Assembly (NCBI RefSeq): GCF_024714495.1
Contig: NZ_JAMZMJ010000002.1
Span: 372,001-436,000 of the forward strand
DNA: 64,000 bases
Direction: 5' to 3'
Origin: Marinoscillum pacificum
GTDB lineage: Bacteria > Bacteroidota > Bacteroidia > Cytophagales > Cyclobacteriaceae
Part shown: one piece after another, positions 15,941 to 25,436 of the stretch
Numbering within the stretch: position 1 is the stretch's first letter
Layout: each line of letters opens with the position of its first letter
The notes under the pieces: model-generated
The model's input: the letters and a program-made list of their open reading frames with translations, nothing else
What the model was told of the DNA's origin: nothing
Databases searched by the model: none
Translations under genes and position numbers: made by a program

Positions 15941-16020
15941 TTTAACTTTTATCATTTATGAGTTAATCCATTTCTCTAATCAATAAGTTGGATTATCTTA
16001 TTGACTCAAACAACAGATTT

Positions 16021-17295
16021 ATGAAAGTACTCATGCTGGGGTGGGAGTTTCCACCAAAGATTTCAGGTGGATTAGGAGTAGCAAGTAAAAGCCTTGCAGA
16101 AGCTTTAGCCCAAAAAGGTCATGAAGTCTCCTTTTTGCTTCCAAAGAAAGACAGCACCCAGGTGAGTAATGATGTGAATCTTGTTGACGCATCTGGACTA
16201 ACTCCTGATGTAGAATTTTGGAAAAGGAAAAAGGTTTATACAGAAACACTATCCGAAACTTCTATTGGCAGTATGTTGATGCCTTATCTCGATCCAGAGA
16301 TTTTCGTAAATAATAAGACCAAATCAGTAGAAAAAGTAACACTTGAAAATACTGAAGAGTCTGAGTTACTGGAACGGATTGAGCTCACTGGCACATACGA
16401 GTCAAATCTAGGAGCCGAACTATTAAAGTATGCGATGCTTGCGGTGCAGGTTGCCAAAGAAGAGCAACCAGAAATCATCCATGCTCATGATTGGATCACT
16501 TTTAGAGCAGCAGTGCTGATTAAAAAGACATTGAATATTCCGATTATCCTTCATACACACAGTACAGAGCATGACAGAAATGGTGTCTATGCACAGCAAC
16601 ATGTAATCGATGAAGAACGAACAGGTTTTGAGCAAGCCGATCAAATCATCGCGGTGAGTCAAAAGCTAAAATACACCATCATTGGATCGTACGGAATTGA
16701 CAGCAGTAAGATCAAAGTGGTACCTAATATCCTAAACATCAAAACTTCGAAGCCAGGCATTCGAAAGCCTAAACACATCGCTTTCGTTGGCCGATTAACT
16801 CATCAAAAGAGCCCATCCATTTTCATTGATCTGGCTCGTGACTTGTGTTCGAAAGGATACGATTTTAATTTCTCCATCATCGGTGATGGCTATTTAAGAG
16901 GAGATCTTGAAAATCGTGTAGCTACTTCCAACTTCTCGGATCGAATTGTCTTTGAAGGATTTCTGGATCGTTCGGAAGTACTTAAAAAGTTCTCTACAAT
17001 CGATCTTTTAGTAGTGCCATCTGCTTCAGAACCATTTGGTCTGGTAGCTATGGAAGCCATATTGAAAGGCATTCCTGTTGCTGCAGCGAGAGGTATAGGA
17101 CTTGGAGAGTTTATCCCAAGTATTCCACAAGTAGAGCGTTGGGATCATTATTCTTATATCAGGCTTATTGAGCGATTGATGACTGATGATCATTATCGTA
17201 AAGACGTGATTTCTACGTGCCAAAAGGAAGCAAGCAAAATAACACCAGAAAGAAGTGTGGGCATCATGGAGCAGATCTATCAGGACGCACTCTAA
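16021..17295 (+). CDS. family 4 glycosyltransferase (glycogen-synthase-like)
   Basis: A GT-B enzyme of 424 residues. The start is placed at the ATG at 16021 because MKVLMLGWEFPPKISGGLG is the usual N-terminus of this group; an in-frame ATG at 15988 would add 11 unlikely residues. Other landmarks: HAHDWITFRAAV, HTHSTEHDRNG, the hinge GRLTHQKSP, and the donor-binding EPFGLVAMEAI (E-x7-E) near residue 343. The N-terminal GGLGV loop is shared with ADP-glucose-dependent starch and glycogen synthases, so alpha-glucan synthesis is possible but unproven. It is followed after 45 bases by an FAD oxidoreductase. Confidence 0.88.
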   Translation: MKVLMLGWEFPPKISGGLGVASKSLAEALAQKGHEVSFLLPKKDSTQVSNDVNLVDASGLTPDVEFWKRKKVYTETLSETSIGSMLMPYLDPEIFVNNKTKSVEKVTLENTEESELLERIELTGTYESNLGAELLKYAMLAVQVAKEEQPEIIHAHDWITFRAAVLIKKTLNIPIILHTHSTEHDRNGVYAQQHVIDEERTGFEQADQIIAVSQKLKYTIIGSYGIDSSKIKVVPNILNIKTSKPGIRKPKHIAFVGRLTHQKSPSIFIDLARDLCSKGYDFNFSIIGDGYLRGDLENRVATSNFSDRIVFEGFLDRSEVLKKFSTIDLLVVPSASEPFGLVAMEAILKGIPVAAARGIGLGEFIPSIPQVERWDHYSYIRLIERLMTDDHYRKDVISTCQKEASKITPERSVGIMEQIYQDAL

Positions 17296-17313
17296 GTAAA
17301 ACTTTGGTTTTCC

Positions 17314-17321
17314 TATTTTTG
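17314..17321 (+). promoter_or_regulatory. TAnnTTTG promoter box before the FAD oxidoreductase
   Basis: TATTTTTG lies 20 bases before the ATG at 17341 in the short gap after the glycosyltransferase gene. It fits the Bacteroidota -7 consensus; no TTG is seen at the standard distance upstream. Confidence 0.35.
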
Positions 17322-17340
17322 CCCAAAACAACACTACCCT

Positions 17341-18462
17341 ATGTTAAGTTTTTGGGAGCGAGAATCCTTTACATCTTATGATTTGATCGTAATCGGAGCT
17401 GGAATCACTGGCATGTCGACAGCCGCATCTTTCAAAGAAAAACACCCTTCAGCGAATGTACTCATAGTAGAGCGAGGCTCTTTACCAACTGGAGCAAGTA
17501 CTAAAAATGCTGGTTTTGCCTGTTTTGGAAGCATCTCTGAACTCGCCATTGACCAAAAGACACTCGGAGATGACGGCATGCTTTCATTAGTCAATAGAAG
17601 ATGGTCAGGACTTCAAAAAACCATTTCACGATTAGGTGAGTCAAATATTGGTCTATTAAAACAAGGAGGTTATGAACTATTAAGAGAAGAAACCGACTAT
17701 TATCTCAACTATATGGATGAGGTGAACACCATTCTCAAGCCTCTATTCAAAGAACCAGTTTTTGTTGACGCGACTGATCGGTTGAAATCGTTTGGTTTCG
17801 GTGAAACCTCCTCAATGGTTTTCAATCCATATGAAGCACAACTTCATACAGGTAAGCTGATGAAGAGCTTATGGAAATACTGCGGTGAATTGGGCATTCA
17901 AATCATAACAGGAACTTCTGTAAATGAAATCCTGGAAGATGAGCAAGGTGTTACCATCATTTCAACTGCACATAGTTTCCAATCAAAAGCTGTTGCTATT
18001 TGCACCAATGCCTTTACTCCAGCATTAATTAAGGAGCAACTAAACATTCAACCAGGTCGCGGCATGGTGATGCTGGTTAAACCAACGAAACCACTCCCAT
18101 TCAAAGGAACATTTCACTACGACGAAGGCTATTATTACTTCCGTGACTTTGAAGATCATGTAATCTTTGGAGGGGGTAGAAACCTGGCTATTGAAGAAGA
18201 AAACACCACCGAATTTGGTCTAAATGCTAAAATTGAGGAAAAACTTCTCGCCGATCTAAAAAATATCATCCTACCCAATATTGACTTTGAAGTAGAGATG
18301 AAATGGTCAGGAATCATGGCCTTTGGAGACACTAAAGCCCCGATAGTGAAGAAGTTAGCTACGAGACAATACCTTGGTGTACGCCTGGGAGGCATGGGTG
18401 TAGCTCTAGGAAGTTTGGTAGGCGAGGAACTTGCCACTGAAATATCCCAAAATCATTTTTGA
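17341..18462 (+). CDS. FAD-dependent oxidoreductase (DAO family)
   Basis: A 373-residue flavoprotein of the D-amino-acid oxidase / glycine oxidase fold. The dinucleotide-binding motif is GAGITG at 19-24, the acidic residue that holds the ribose is in LIVERGSLPTGAS, and the C-terminal FAD-contacting block is YLGVRLGGMGVALGS. KNAGFACFG near residue 60 resembles the family's flavin-adjacent segment. It oxidises an amine or amino acid of unknown identity in the cytosol. The gene sits 39 bases before an nhaC antiporter gene in the same direction; a functional link is not obvious. Confidence 0.85.
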   Translation: MLSFWERESFTSYDLIVIGAGITGMSTAASFKEKHPSANVLIVERGSLPTGASTKNAGFACFGSISELAIDQKTLGDDGMLSLVNRRWSGLQKTISRLGESNIGLLKQGGYELLREETDYYLNYMDEVNTILKPLFKEPVFVDATDRLKSFGFGETSSMVFNPYEAQLHTGKLMKSLWKYCGELGIQIITGTSVNEILEDEQGVTIISTAHSFQSKAVAICTNAFTPALIKEQLNIQPGRGMVMLVKPTKPLPFKGTFHYDEGYYYFRDFEDHVIFGGGRNLAIEEENTTEFGLNAKIEEKLLADLKNIILPNIDFEVEMKWSGIMAFGDTKAPIVKKLATRQYLGVRLGGMGVALGSLVGEELATEISQNHF

Positions 18463-18501
18463 AATTTGTGTTAACTTTTCGTTTTGCAAAAAATCTATTG
18501 A

Positions 18502-19935
18502 ATGGCAATTAAGCGACCTCCTACTTTATTTGAAGCTTTTATACCGGTTCTTTTTCTTATAGCATTACTTTCTATCAATGTAAGCATTTTTGGAGATGCC
18601 GCCCTTGACGGTTCAAATCAAATTGTACTGATATTATCCGCGGCAGTAGCCACAATAGTCGCTGTAAGACTAGGCTACAAGTGGGATGAAATTCAAGATG
18701 GAATTGTCAAAAGCATTAGTTCAGCTATGACTTCTTTATTGATCCTTTTATTAATCGGATCATTAGCAGGAACATGGTTGCTCAGTGGGATTGTACCAGC
18801 CATGATTTACTATGGTCTTCAAATATTAAATCCTTCCATATTCCTGTTCGCTGCATGTATTGTTTGCTCTATTGTATCTGTAGCCACTGGTAGCTCCTGG
18901 ACAACAGCAGCCACTGTTGGTATTGCATTGATAGGAATCGGCAAAGCACTAGGTGTTTCTGAAGGAATGATTGCTGGAGCGATACTTTCTGGAGCCTATT
19001 TTGGCGATAAAATGTCTCCACTTTCTGATACAACCAACTTGGCTCCTGCAATGGCTGGAACCGATTTGTTTACACACATCAGATACATGGCGTTAACTAC
19101 AGTTCCGAGTATCTCAATTACGTTAATCATCTTCCTTATCCTTGGATTTACACAATCCACTTCTGGAACGGCTGTTGAAACACAAGAAATTTTAGACGCG
19201 ATCAGTGGACAGTACTATATTTCTGGATGGTTATTCATTGTCCCTGCAGTTGTAGTCTTTATGATCGTAAGAAAGGTGCCTGCTATTCCTGCATTGTTGG
19301 CAGGAACATTATTAGGTGCTGTTTTTGCCTTGATCTTCCAACCTGATCTTGTAGCTGGAATTGGAGGAAGCATGACCGCTTCAGGCATGTTCATTGGAAT
19401 TATGAAATCGCTTTACGGAGATATTTCAATTACTACATCAAACGACATGGTTAATGAGCTTTTAAGTAGTGGCGGAATGGCAGGTATGCTTGGAACCATC
19501 TGGTTGATTCTCTCAGCCATGATTTTTGGTGGTGTCATGGAAGCTTCAGGCATGTTGAAACGAATTGCAAAAGCCATCATCAGCATGGTGAATAGTACCG
19601 GAGCTTTAGTTGCCTCAACAGTAGGCACTTGTGTATTCTTCAACGTTACCGCATCAGATCAATATCTAGCAATTGTTGTACCGGGAAGAATGTATGCTGA
19701 TATTTATAAACGAAAAGGCTTAGCACCTGAGAATTTAAGTAGATCCCTGGAGGATTCCGGAACAGTTACTTCCGTATTAATCCCCTGGAATACCTGTGGA
19801 GCATACCACTCTAGTGTATTGGGTGTCTCTACTTTTGCCTATGCACCCTATTGCTTTTTCAACATCATCAGCCCACTTATGACGATGTTTTTTGCATTCG
19901 TTGGAATAAAAATTAAGAAATTAGTGACAGAGTAA
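18502..19935 (+). CDS. nhaC: Na+/H+ antiporter NhaC
   Basis: A 477-residue inner-membrane protein with about 12 hydrophobic segments. The family signatures are ATGSSWTTAATVGIALIGIG (near 135) and GAYFGDKMSPLSDTTNLAPA (near 165), plus AIVVPGRMYADIYKRKG and SLEDSGTVTSVLIPWNTCGA in the C-terminal half. NhaC antiporters export Na+ in exchange for protons, in keeping with a marine habitat; some family members carry other substrates such as malate/lactate or tyrosine. The gap to the next gene (exonuclease) is five bases, so they are probably co-transcribed. Confidence 0.92.
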   Translation: MAIKRPPTLFEAFIPVLFLIALLSINVSIFGDAALDGSNQIVLILSAAVATIVAVRLGYKWDEIQDGIVKSISSAMTSLLILLLIGSLAGTWLLSGIVPAMIYYGLQILNPSIFLFAACIVCSIVSVATGSSWTTAATVGIALIGIGKALGVSEGMIAGAILSGAYFGDKMSPLSDTTNLAPAMAGTDLFTHIRYMALTTVPSISITLIIFLILGFTQSTSGTAVETQEILDAISGQYYISGWLFIVPAVVVFMIVRKVPAIPALLAGTLLGAVFALIFQPDLVAGIGGSMTASGMFIGIMKSLYGDISITTSNDMVNELLSSGGMAGMLGTIWLILSAMIFGGVMEASGMLKRIAKAIISMVNSTGALVASTVGTCVFFNVTASDQYLAIVVPGRMYADIYKRKGLAPENLSRSLEDSGTVTSVLIPWNTCGAYHSSVLGVSTFAYAPYCFFNIISPLMTMFFAFVGIKIKKLVTE

Positions 19936-19940
19936 GCCCC

Positions 19941-20522
19941 ATGTTTCCAAGTCATATACCCAAAGAAGATATCAAACATTTGCCGCTGATGAAATTCAGC
20001 GGTACTATTCATCTCATCGCTACTGAAGAAGAGTTGAATGACGCGCTCAAGGGTTTACAGCGCGAACCATTTCTTGGATTTGATACGGAAACAAAGCCTA
20101 CTTTCAACAAAGGAGAATACAATCAAACAGCCCTCATCCAGCTGTCTACCATGACAGATGCCTACATTATTAGAGTGAAGGATCTGGGCATCAACAATCC
20201 TCTCAAAAACCTTCTGGAGGACAGAGAAATCCTAAAAGTTGGAATAAGCATTAGAGATGATATTAAGGAGCTGAAGAAACTGAGACCTTACAGGCCTGGT
20301 GGTTTTATTGATTTGAATGATATTGCTGCGGATCTTGGAATTACACAAATAGGTATGCGCAGCTTAGCTGGAATTTTCCTCAAAGGTCGAGTAAGTAAGA
20401 GTCAACAAACTTCCAATTGGGAGTCCAAAGAACTTAGTGCTGGCCAACTTTCCTATGCTGCAACCGATGCATGGATCTGCACCAAGATTTATTCAATGCT
20501 TAGCCAAAAAGGCTATATCTAA
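19941..20522 (+). CDS. DEDDy 3'-5' exonuclease domain protein (RNase D/WRN type)
   Basis: A 193-residue protein that is a single DnaQ-fold exonuclease domain. The four acidic residues are visible: Asp and Glu in LGFDTETKP (about 49-51), Asp in KVGISIRDDIKEL, and the last Asp with the DEDDy Tyr in SYAATDAWIC near the C-terminus. HRDC domains, present in full RNase D, are absent, so the enzyme is of the small WRN-exonuclease-like kind seen in Bacteroidota. The substrate may be RNA or DNA 3' ends. It overlaps the convergent yigZ gene by four bases. Confidence 0.88.
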   Translation: MFPSHIPKEDIKHLPLMKFSGTIHLIATEEELNDALKGLQREPFLGFDTETKPTFNKGEYNQTALIQLSTMTDAYIIRVKDLGINNPLKNLLEDREILKVGISIRDDIKELKKLRPYRPGGFIDLNDIAADLGITQIGMRSLAGIFLKGRVSKSQQTSNWESKELSAGQLSYAATDAWICTKIYSMLSQKGYI

Positions 20523-21118
20523 TCCTCGAAATCGAGCGCTACATTCTTAGTAAGTTCTAATTTCTTAGCCAGTCGAGGTACATCCTCATCCTTCAACAAA
20601 CCTTTGAAGAGACAATCATCGGTATATTGTTTATCCAAATAGACGATATCAAATTCCCCCAATGCACGCTCAACTTCTGCTGTCACATCATATCCGAAAT
20701 GAATACTAAACCCTGTCTGAGAATAAACGGTCTCGATCGTAGCTTGATTCAGAGCATCCTCAGTTGATACTTTGTAGGCATTGATCAAACCTCCAACCCC
20801 CAATTTTGTGCCCCCGAAATACCGAACTACCACTACCAGCGTATTGGTAAGGTTTTTTGATCTGATTTGCCCTAGAATAGGGTCGCCAGCAGAGTGATTT
20901 GGTTCTCCATCATCATTGGCTCGAAAAGCTTGATTTTTAAGCCCTATGATATACGCGTAGCAATGATGACGTGCATCATAAAACTCCTTTCTTAGTTCCT
21001 CAAGTTTCTCTTTAATCTCCTCCTCTGTTTTTACATGATAGGCACGAGCAATGAATTTACTCCCCTTCTCTTTATAAAACCCTTCAGGACTATTACTTAT
21101 CGTAAAAAATTCGTTCAT
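20519..21118 (-). CDS. yigZ: YigZ/IMPACT family protein
   Basis: A 199-residue protein with the UPF0029 N-terminal domain: KGSKFIARAYHV, ARHHCYAYIIG, DDGEPNHSAGDPILGQI and VVVVRYFGGTKLGVGGLI, all strongly conserved across the family. The C-terminal DUF1949 domain has a ferredoxin-like pattern. Homologues are related to eukaryotic IMPACT, a regulator of translation control; the bacterial role is unknown, with a ribosome or RNA link suspected. Its start overlaps by four bases the stop of the upstream TPR protein gene, so both form one operon. Confidence 0.93.
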   Translation of the reverse strand: MNEFFTISNSPEGFYKEKGSKFIARAYHVKTEEEIKEKLEELRKEFYDARHHCYAYIIGLKNQAFRANDDGEPNHSAGDPILGQIRSKNLTNTLVVVVRYFGGTKLGVGGLINAYKVSTEDALNQATIETVYSQTGFSIHFGYDVTAEVERALGEFDIVYLDKQYTDDCLFKGLLKDEDVPRLAKKLELTKNVALDFED

Positions 21119-22299
21119 CGGATACTGTCAAGAATCTGCTGAGCTTCCTTATCAATAGCTTCAGATTCTGATACTTCAATCGCTTTTTCGAGATTATATA
21201 TGGCTTTATCCTTCAAACCTTGACTGGCATAGATTCTTCCGAGACCAAGATAACTCATACTACGATAATAGGTGCCATGACCAGTAATTTCGGTTCCAGA
21301 AGCAATTCCATTTCTATAGGCGGAAATCGCCTTTTCTTGATCGTTTTTTACTTTTTCGTGATACAATCCATCAAATGCTTTACCTGCCATGGTATAGTAA
21401 GGACGTGGAGATTTGATAAGCTCTTTGATCATTGAATAAGGAGCCTTTTTGAAATCATCTCCTGAATTTAAGGACTCCAATAACTTAGACTTCATATAGA
21501 GATTATTCGGATAACGCTTCACCAAATACCACATGTATTTCTGAGCTTTTTGAGGCTGATACTCATACCGTAAGTAGATATAAGCCAGATAAACATATGC
21601 TTCTACACTCGTCAGAACAGCTTTTTGAGTGGCCTGCTCTATTTGTTGTATCCCTAGTTCGATATCTCCGCTCTTGAAAAACCAAAGAAGTGGCTTATAT
21701 ACTGGGTACTTCTCAGGGTACTTCTCTCTGAAGTAATTGTATACTCCGGTAGTCATTAAAAAGTCAGGCACTTCTTCACTCAGCTTAAATCCACTTTTCA
21801 CCAGATCATAAGCCTTACCTGCTTCAGACAGTGCTTTCATGTAATGTCCATCATCAGCATAGTATTCTGCCAATAAACCACGAGCTGACATTTCGAAGAA
21901 TATCGCTTCCGGGTGTTCTTGACGACCACCATCCATTTTATTTGCTAGTCTGATGGTTTCTCGAAGATGCCCACTAAAATCATTGAATACTGAGTCCACA
22001 GTTACAACCGGAATATTGGTCCAAAGGACATTCAATCCTTTCAACATCGGAACGGAAGGGTGTTCAGGAAGTCGCTTCTCTATTTTTGCGATTAAAACAT
22101 TTGCTGAATCCGTCTGGACATTATAAATGTAATCCACGCATCTTTTAACTAACTTAATGTTCGATGGATTATCGAAAAGTTGGCCAAATGACACCTGACA
22201 CATCAAAAAAAGTATGGCGACGAAAACTCCTCTCAATTTGTCTGAATTGCGAATGTTATGATAATTAATCTTGAGCAAGTTACCTTTTGGTTTGCACAA
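21115..22299 (-). CDS. secreted TPR-repeat protein
   Basis: A 394-residue protein with a signal peptide whose hydrophobic core is GVFVAILFLMCQVSFGQ, ending near residue 40; the 20-residue extension before it suggests that a downstream start could be the real one. The mature part is all-helical, with TPR units such as HYMKALSEAGKAYDLVKSG, EAYVYLAYIYLRYEYQPQKA and YRSMSYLGLGRIYASQG followed by LKDKAIYNLEKAIEVS. TPR arrays bind protein partners. It is periplasmic or outer-membrane associated. It is co-transcribed with yigZ and divergent from the GNAT-like gene. Function unknown. Confidence 0.8.
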   Translation of the reverse strand: MCKPKGNLLKINYHNIRNSDKLRGVFVAILFLMCQVSFGQLFDNPSNIKLVKRCVDYIYNVQTDSANVLIAKIEKRLPEHPSVPMLKGLNVLWTNIPVVTVDSVFNDFSGHLRETIRLANKMDGGRQEHPEAIFFEMSARGLLAEYYADDGHYMKALSEAGKAYDLVKSGFKLSEEVPDFLMTTGVYNYFREKYPEKYPVYKPLLWFFKSGDIELGIQQIEQATQKAVLTSVEAYVYLAYIYLRYEYQPQKAQKYMWYLVKRYPNNLYMKSKLLESLNSGDDFKKAPYSMIKELIKSPRPYYTMAGKAFDGLYHEKVKNDQEKAISAYRNGIASGTEITGHGTYYRSMSYLGLGRIYASQGLKDKAIYNLEKAIEVSESEAIDKEAQQILDSIR

Positions 22300-22354
22300 T
22301 CAAAAACACGTTGTACCTTAAGAAGAAGACTCATAGTTTTACAAAAAAGATGGA

Positions 22355-23218
22355 TTGATTCTCAAAATGTCTGTTCCAAATTGTTATTTATTTGATCCTC
22401 AGTACGCTAAGATTCAACAACTGAAGGGGTATAAATTGTTCGTCTCGGACATAGGAATTTTTCCAGTTGTTATACAATCTCAAATTGCTACGAGTCTCTC
22501 CAAAAGTCCTTTTGGAGGATTACTTGTAGATAACGTAAACAAGCAAAAATTATTCCATTGGTTAGATGAAATCATCAAAGACTTAAAAACAAAATCCAAT
22601 GAACTAATTATCAAGCATCCTGGCTCTATCTACCCAACTACAAATGATTCCTGGCTACAGGAGTATGGCTTCCAGCAATCGACAACCGAAATTGCTCACT
22701 ACATTGATCTGAATAACTTCACATTAGATCGCTTACACAACATGCAGCAACGTAAACTGAAAGCATCCCAATTTTCGCTGGAAGTGGCTCCTCTATCCAA
22801 ACTGAGTGATATGCACTCATTTATCGCAGATTGTCGAGCAAGTCAAGATTTGGAGATCAATATTTCTCTGGATAGTCTTTCCAAACAAATTGAAGCATTT
22901 CAAGATCGATTTTTATTTTTTGTTGCTAAGAAAGATCATGAACTAGCCGCTGCCTGTATTATCACTCTCCCTTTGGATAACATTGCGTACTATTTCTTAC
23001 CAGCAACTAATCCTAAGTATAAAAAAGAGAGTCCAATGGTCAGTTTAATGGTATTCATCTATGATCAACTGAAAACTTTAGACTATGATTATTTAGATCT
23101 TGGGGTTTCATCTATAGAGGGAAAACCACAAACTTCATTGATCACTTTCAAGGAACGTATGGGAGGGATCTATTTCCCTAAATCAACCTATTCACTTGAT
23201 TTAACCACAGATCGATAA
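22355..23218 (+). CDS. GNAT/FemAB-like acyltransferase
   Basis: A 287-residue protein with the shape of two GNAT folds in tandem: an N-terminal half with KSPFGGLLVD, a middle segment MQQRKLKASQFSLEVAPL that resembles the FemAB/peptidoglycan-bridge R/K-x-K region, and a C-terminal half with FFVAKKDHELAAACIITLPL followed by a Y-F-L-P-A and YLDLGVSSIEGKP. The last segment (DLG..S..G..Q..L..FK) is the usual end of FemAB-like acyltransferases that put amino acids on cell-wall or glycan precursors. Its 3' end overlaps the convergent GT4 gene by 31 bases. An ATG at 22367 is an alternative start. The acceptor is unknown. Confidence 0.6.
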   Translation: MILKMSVPNCYLFDPQYAKIQQLKGYKLFVSDIGIFPVVIQSQIATSLSKSPFGGLLVDNVNKQKLFHWLDEIIKDLKTKSNELIIKHPGSIYPTTNDSWLQEYGFQQSTTEIAHYIDLNNFTLDRLHNMQQRKLKASQFSLEVAPLSKLSDMHSFIADCRASQDLEINISLDSLSKQIEAFQDRFLFFVAKKDHELAAACIITLPLDNIAYYFLPATNPKYKKESPMVSLMVFIYDQLKTLDYDYLDLGVSSIEGKPQTSLITFKERMGGIYFPKSTYSLDLTTDR

Positions 23219-24378
23219 ACTGCCTCCATTTTATTAATTGCGATCTCTGGCCCTAAAGTTTTCTCAGCGAAAGAACGAATCTCATTTGCATTAAAGTCGG
23301 ACAGTCTACCTAGCATGTCCTGCAATCCTTCAACCAAATAATCATGCCCATGCTCAACGACACACGATACTTCAGAGGTTAACTTTTCATCGATACCCCC
23401 GCATTTAGTCATTAATACTGGCACTCCAGAAGCAAGAGCCTCAAGCGTCGCTACTCCATAGGATTCATGTTTGCTTGGCATCAGAAATAATGAAGATTCT
23501 TTGAGGGTTGAAGCAATTTCATTTGGTGACATATGCCCCTTGAAAGTGACTCGATCACCTAGACCCAATCGCTCAGTTTGTACCTTCAAACGTTTCATAA
23601 GCCTACCTTCACCTCCAATAATCAATTGCCACTTGAAGCCTTTGCATTCAGCCAAAGCTTCCAACAATCCAGATTGATTTTTCTGATCCTCGAGACGTCC
23701 TAAATGAAAAAGTACAGGCTCCTCATTATTGGTGGATCGGTTTTCTGCATTGAAAAGATTAAAATCGATAAAATTATCTACAACGATAGATTCAACTCCA
23801 TATCCCTTCAACTCATTAGCAAGTTGCTGACCTACCACAATCACCTGATTCGCCATTTGAAGTCTTGGCAGCAACAACTTCTTCACTTCCGATTTAAAGG
23901 TTGGGAGCGGAAAGGGACTCATATGCTCGGTGATTACAAAAGGAATATGATGCTTCTCAGAAAGACGCTGAGCGATATAGCCGGCAGGATACGCCACATG
24001 TGCATGAATCACGTCTGGCTTACCATAACTCTGAATGAAGCGATCAAAATTCTCTTCATTCGCCTGAATGATCCCTTCGATGTTTCCCTTTTTAATCTTT
24101 CGAGTCCAAGTAAAGGCTGGGGTTAAAAACTCAGCGCAATTAGGCTCTAGTAGAGTATCTTTTCTTTTAACACTTGGCTTGGAACCATACCTAAGCAAAC
24201 TGGTAAGTGGTTTAATAAGAGGCAACCAAAGCCCTGGTTCATGAGAACCCCAAACACTGATACCAATATTCCAATCCGGCCTATGCTTTGCCAAAACTTG
24301 TGCTTGCTCTTTGAAGAATATTCCGGTGGACGGATAAGACACCGATGGATACCAGGATGGGATGATGAATACATTCAT
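23188..24378 (-). CDS. family 4 glycosyltransferase
   Basis: A 396-residue GT-B glycosyltransferase: N-terminal MNVFIIPSWYPSVSYPSTGI with FFKEQAQ, the acceptor-domain block HAHVAYPAGYIAQRLSEKH, ITEHMSPFP, and the donor domain with LFHLGRLEDQKNQSGLLEAL, FKGHMSPNEI and ESYGVATLEALASGVPVL (E-x7-E). It would add a sugar to a growing surface polysaccharide or lipid-linked glycan. It overlaps the upstream sulfotransferase gene by four bases, so the two very probably act on the same glycan. The nearby GT2 and kdtA genes fit an envelope-glycan role. Confidence 0.88.
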   Translation of the reverse strand: MNVFIIPSWYPSVSYPSTGIFFKEQAQVLAKHRPDWNIGISVWGSHEPGLWLPLIKPLTSLLRYGSKPSVKRKDTLLEPNCAEFLTPAFTWTRKIKKGNIEGIIQANEENFDRFIQSYGKPDVIHAHVAYPAGYIAQRLSEKHHIPFVITEHMSPFPLPTFKSEVKKLLLPRLQMANQVIVVGQQLANELKGYGVESIVVDNFIDFNLFNAENRSTNNEEPVLFHLGRLEDQKNQSGLLEALAECKGFKWQLIIGGEGRLMKRLKVQTERLGLGDRVTFKGHMSPNEIASTLKESSLFLMPSKHESYGVATLEALASGVPVLMTKCGGIDEKLTSEVSCVVEHGHDYLVEGLQDMLGRLSDFNANEIRSFAEKTLGPEIAINKMEAVYRSVVKSSE

Positions 24379-25328
24379 ACGTAGCCAAACTTATTCAAAC
24401 CCTCTTTCATTATCCGGACCACTTCATTTCTAGTTGCTCTGGGTAACTTGTCTTCCCACTTAGAAAGTGAATCACTAAATACCGGACGATAAAGTCCTTT
24501 ATGAATGTCTAATTTAAATACATCAGCATTGGGCACATGATTATAGAACTGAAGCATATGATCCTCATAACTCACTCCGAGATGCTCACATACCCTTTCC
24601 AATTCAGACTTTGGATCCTCAACTAGATCCTCATATTTCAAGACAATCAATGATGTTTGACTTTTCAGCTCTTCATAAACCTTAATCGTTTTCATCCATT
24701 GTTTAGCAGCAACTACAGGATTGGAGCGATCTCCCATGATAGAACCAGCTTTCATAAAAGAATGCACTACAGCTCTTCCATCCCGAATCATGAAAATGAA
24801 TTTGGCATTCGGAAACACTGAATAGATCTCAGGAATGTAATGGTAATTGAGATGCGTGGTATCTCCCCAAAGACGTTTTTGACCCGGATCTTCAGATTGA
24901 TATAAATACACAATTAATTGCTGTAGAGATCGCTTTTCTACTCCCCAGGAAAGAATGTCTGACCAATCAATTTTGGTTATGCTACACCAATCACTCTTTT
25001 CTACTTCACGAACATGTTTGGACAACAAATCGACTAATACTGACCAGGGCAAATGATTTAGTAATTTGAAGCGTGCGATCAATGTACCTAAAAAATATTG
25101 TTCAGGTGGCGCATATAATTCACTATGTTGATTCAGCATCCGGTTGAATAACGTACTTCCATTTCTACCAGATCCAAAAGCGAAAAATGGCACAACAGAT
25201 AATTCAGTTGCAATAGCATGTCTTCTAGGGAGGACATCCATCACCTTTTCTAATGACCGAATCAACTGAATCTTTTTCATTGTGAATTGAAAGTAGAAAG
25301 TTATTCCAATCCATCGTGAATGATTCAC
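24375..25328 (-). CDS. sulfotransferase
   Basis: A 317-residue PAPS-dependent sulfotransferase. The 5'-phosphosulfate loop is FFAFGSGRNGSTLFNRML (about residues 49-66) and the 3'-phosphate-binding segment is KFIFMIRDGRAVVHSFMKAG (near 178-197), where Arg and Ser contact PAPS; VVLKYEDLVEDPKSELERVCE is the conserved late block. The length is standard. It is translationally coupled to a GT4 glycosyltransferase by a four-base overlap, which points to sulfation of a sugar on an extracellular or LPS-linked polysaccharide. The first 15 residues before the lysine-rich part may be a mis-start; ATG at codon 17 (MKKIQLIRSLEKV) is attractive. Confidence 0.88.
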   Translation of the reverse strand: MNHSRWIGITFYFQFTMKKIQLIRSLEKVMDVLPRRHAIATELSVVPFFAFGSGRNGSTLFNRMLNQHSELYAPPEQYFLGTLIARFKLLNHLPWSVLVDLLSKHVREVEKSDWCSITKIDWSDILSWGVEKRSLQQLIVYLYQSEDPGQKRLWGDTTHLNYHYIPEIYSVFPNAKFIFMIRDGRAVVHSFMKAGSIMGDRSNPVVAAKQWMKTIKVYEELKSQTSLIVLKYEDLVEDPKSELERVCEHLGVSYEDHMLQFYNHVPNADVFKLDIHKGLYRPVFSDSLSKWEDKLPRATRNEVVRIMKEGLNKFGYV

Positions 25329-25436
25329 TCAAATCGCTAAAAAATGCCTCTTTTTTACAGCATGATGCTAGTCAACCAATCCTTATTTAATTTTGAATAG
25401 TTTGATATCAATGATCCACAAACCAATTAGCGCCTC

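Noticed and set aside
23704-24126. 140-codon open frame on the plus strand
   Set aside because: It is fully antisense to the GT4 gene at 23188-24378, whose motifs are complete; composition is not protein-like and no domain is seen.
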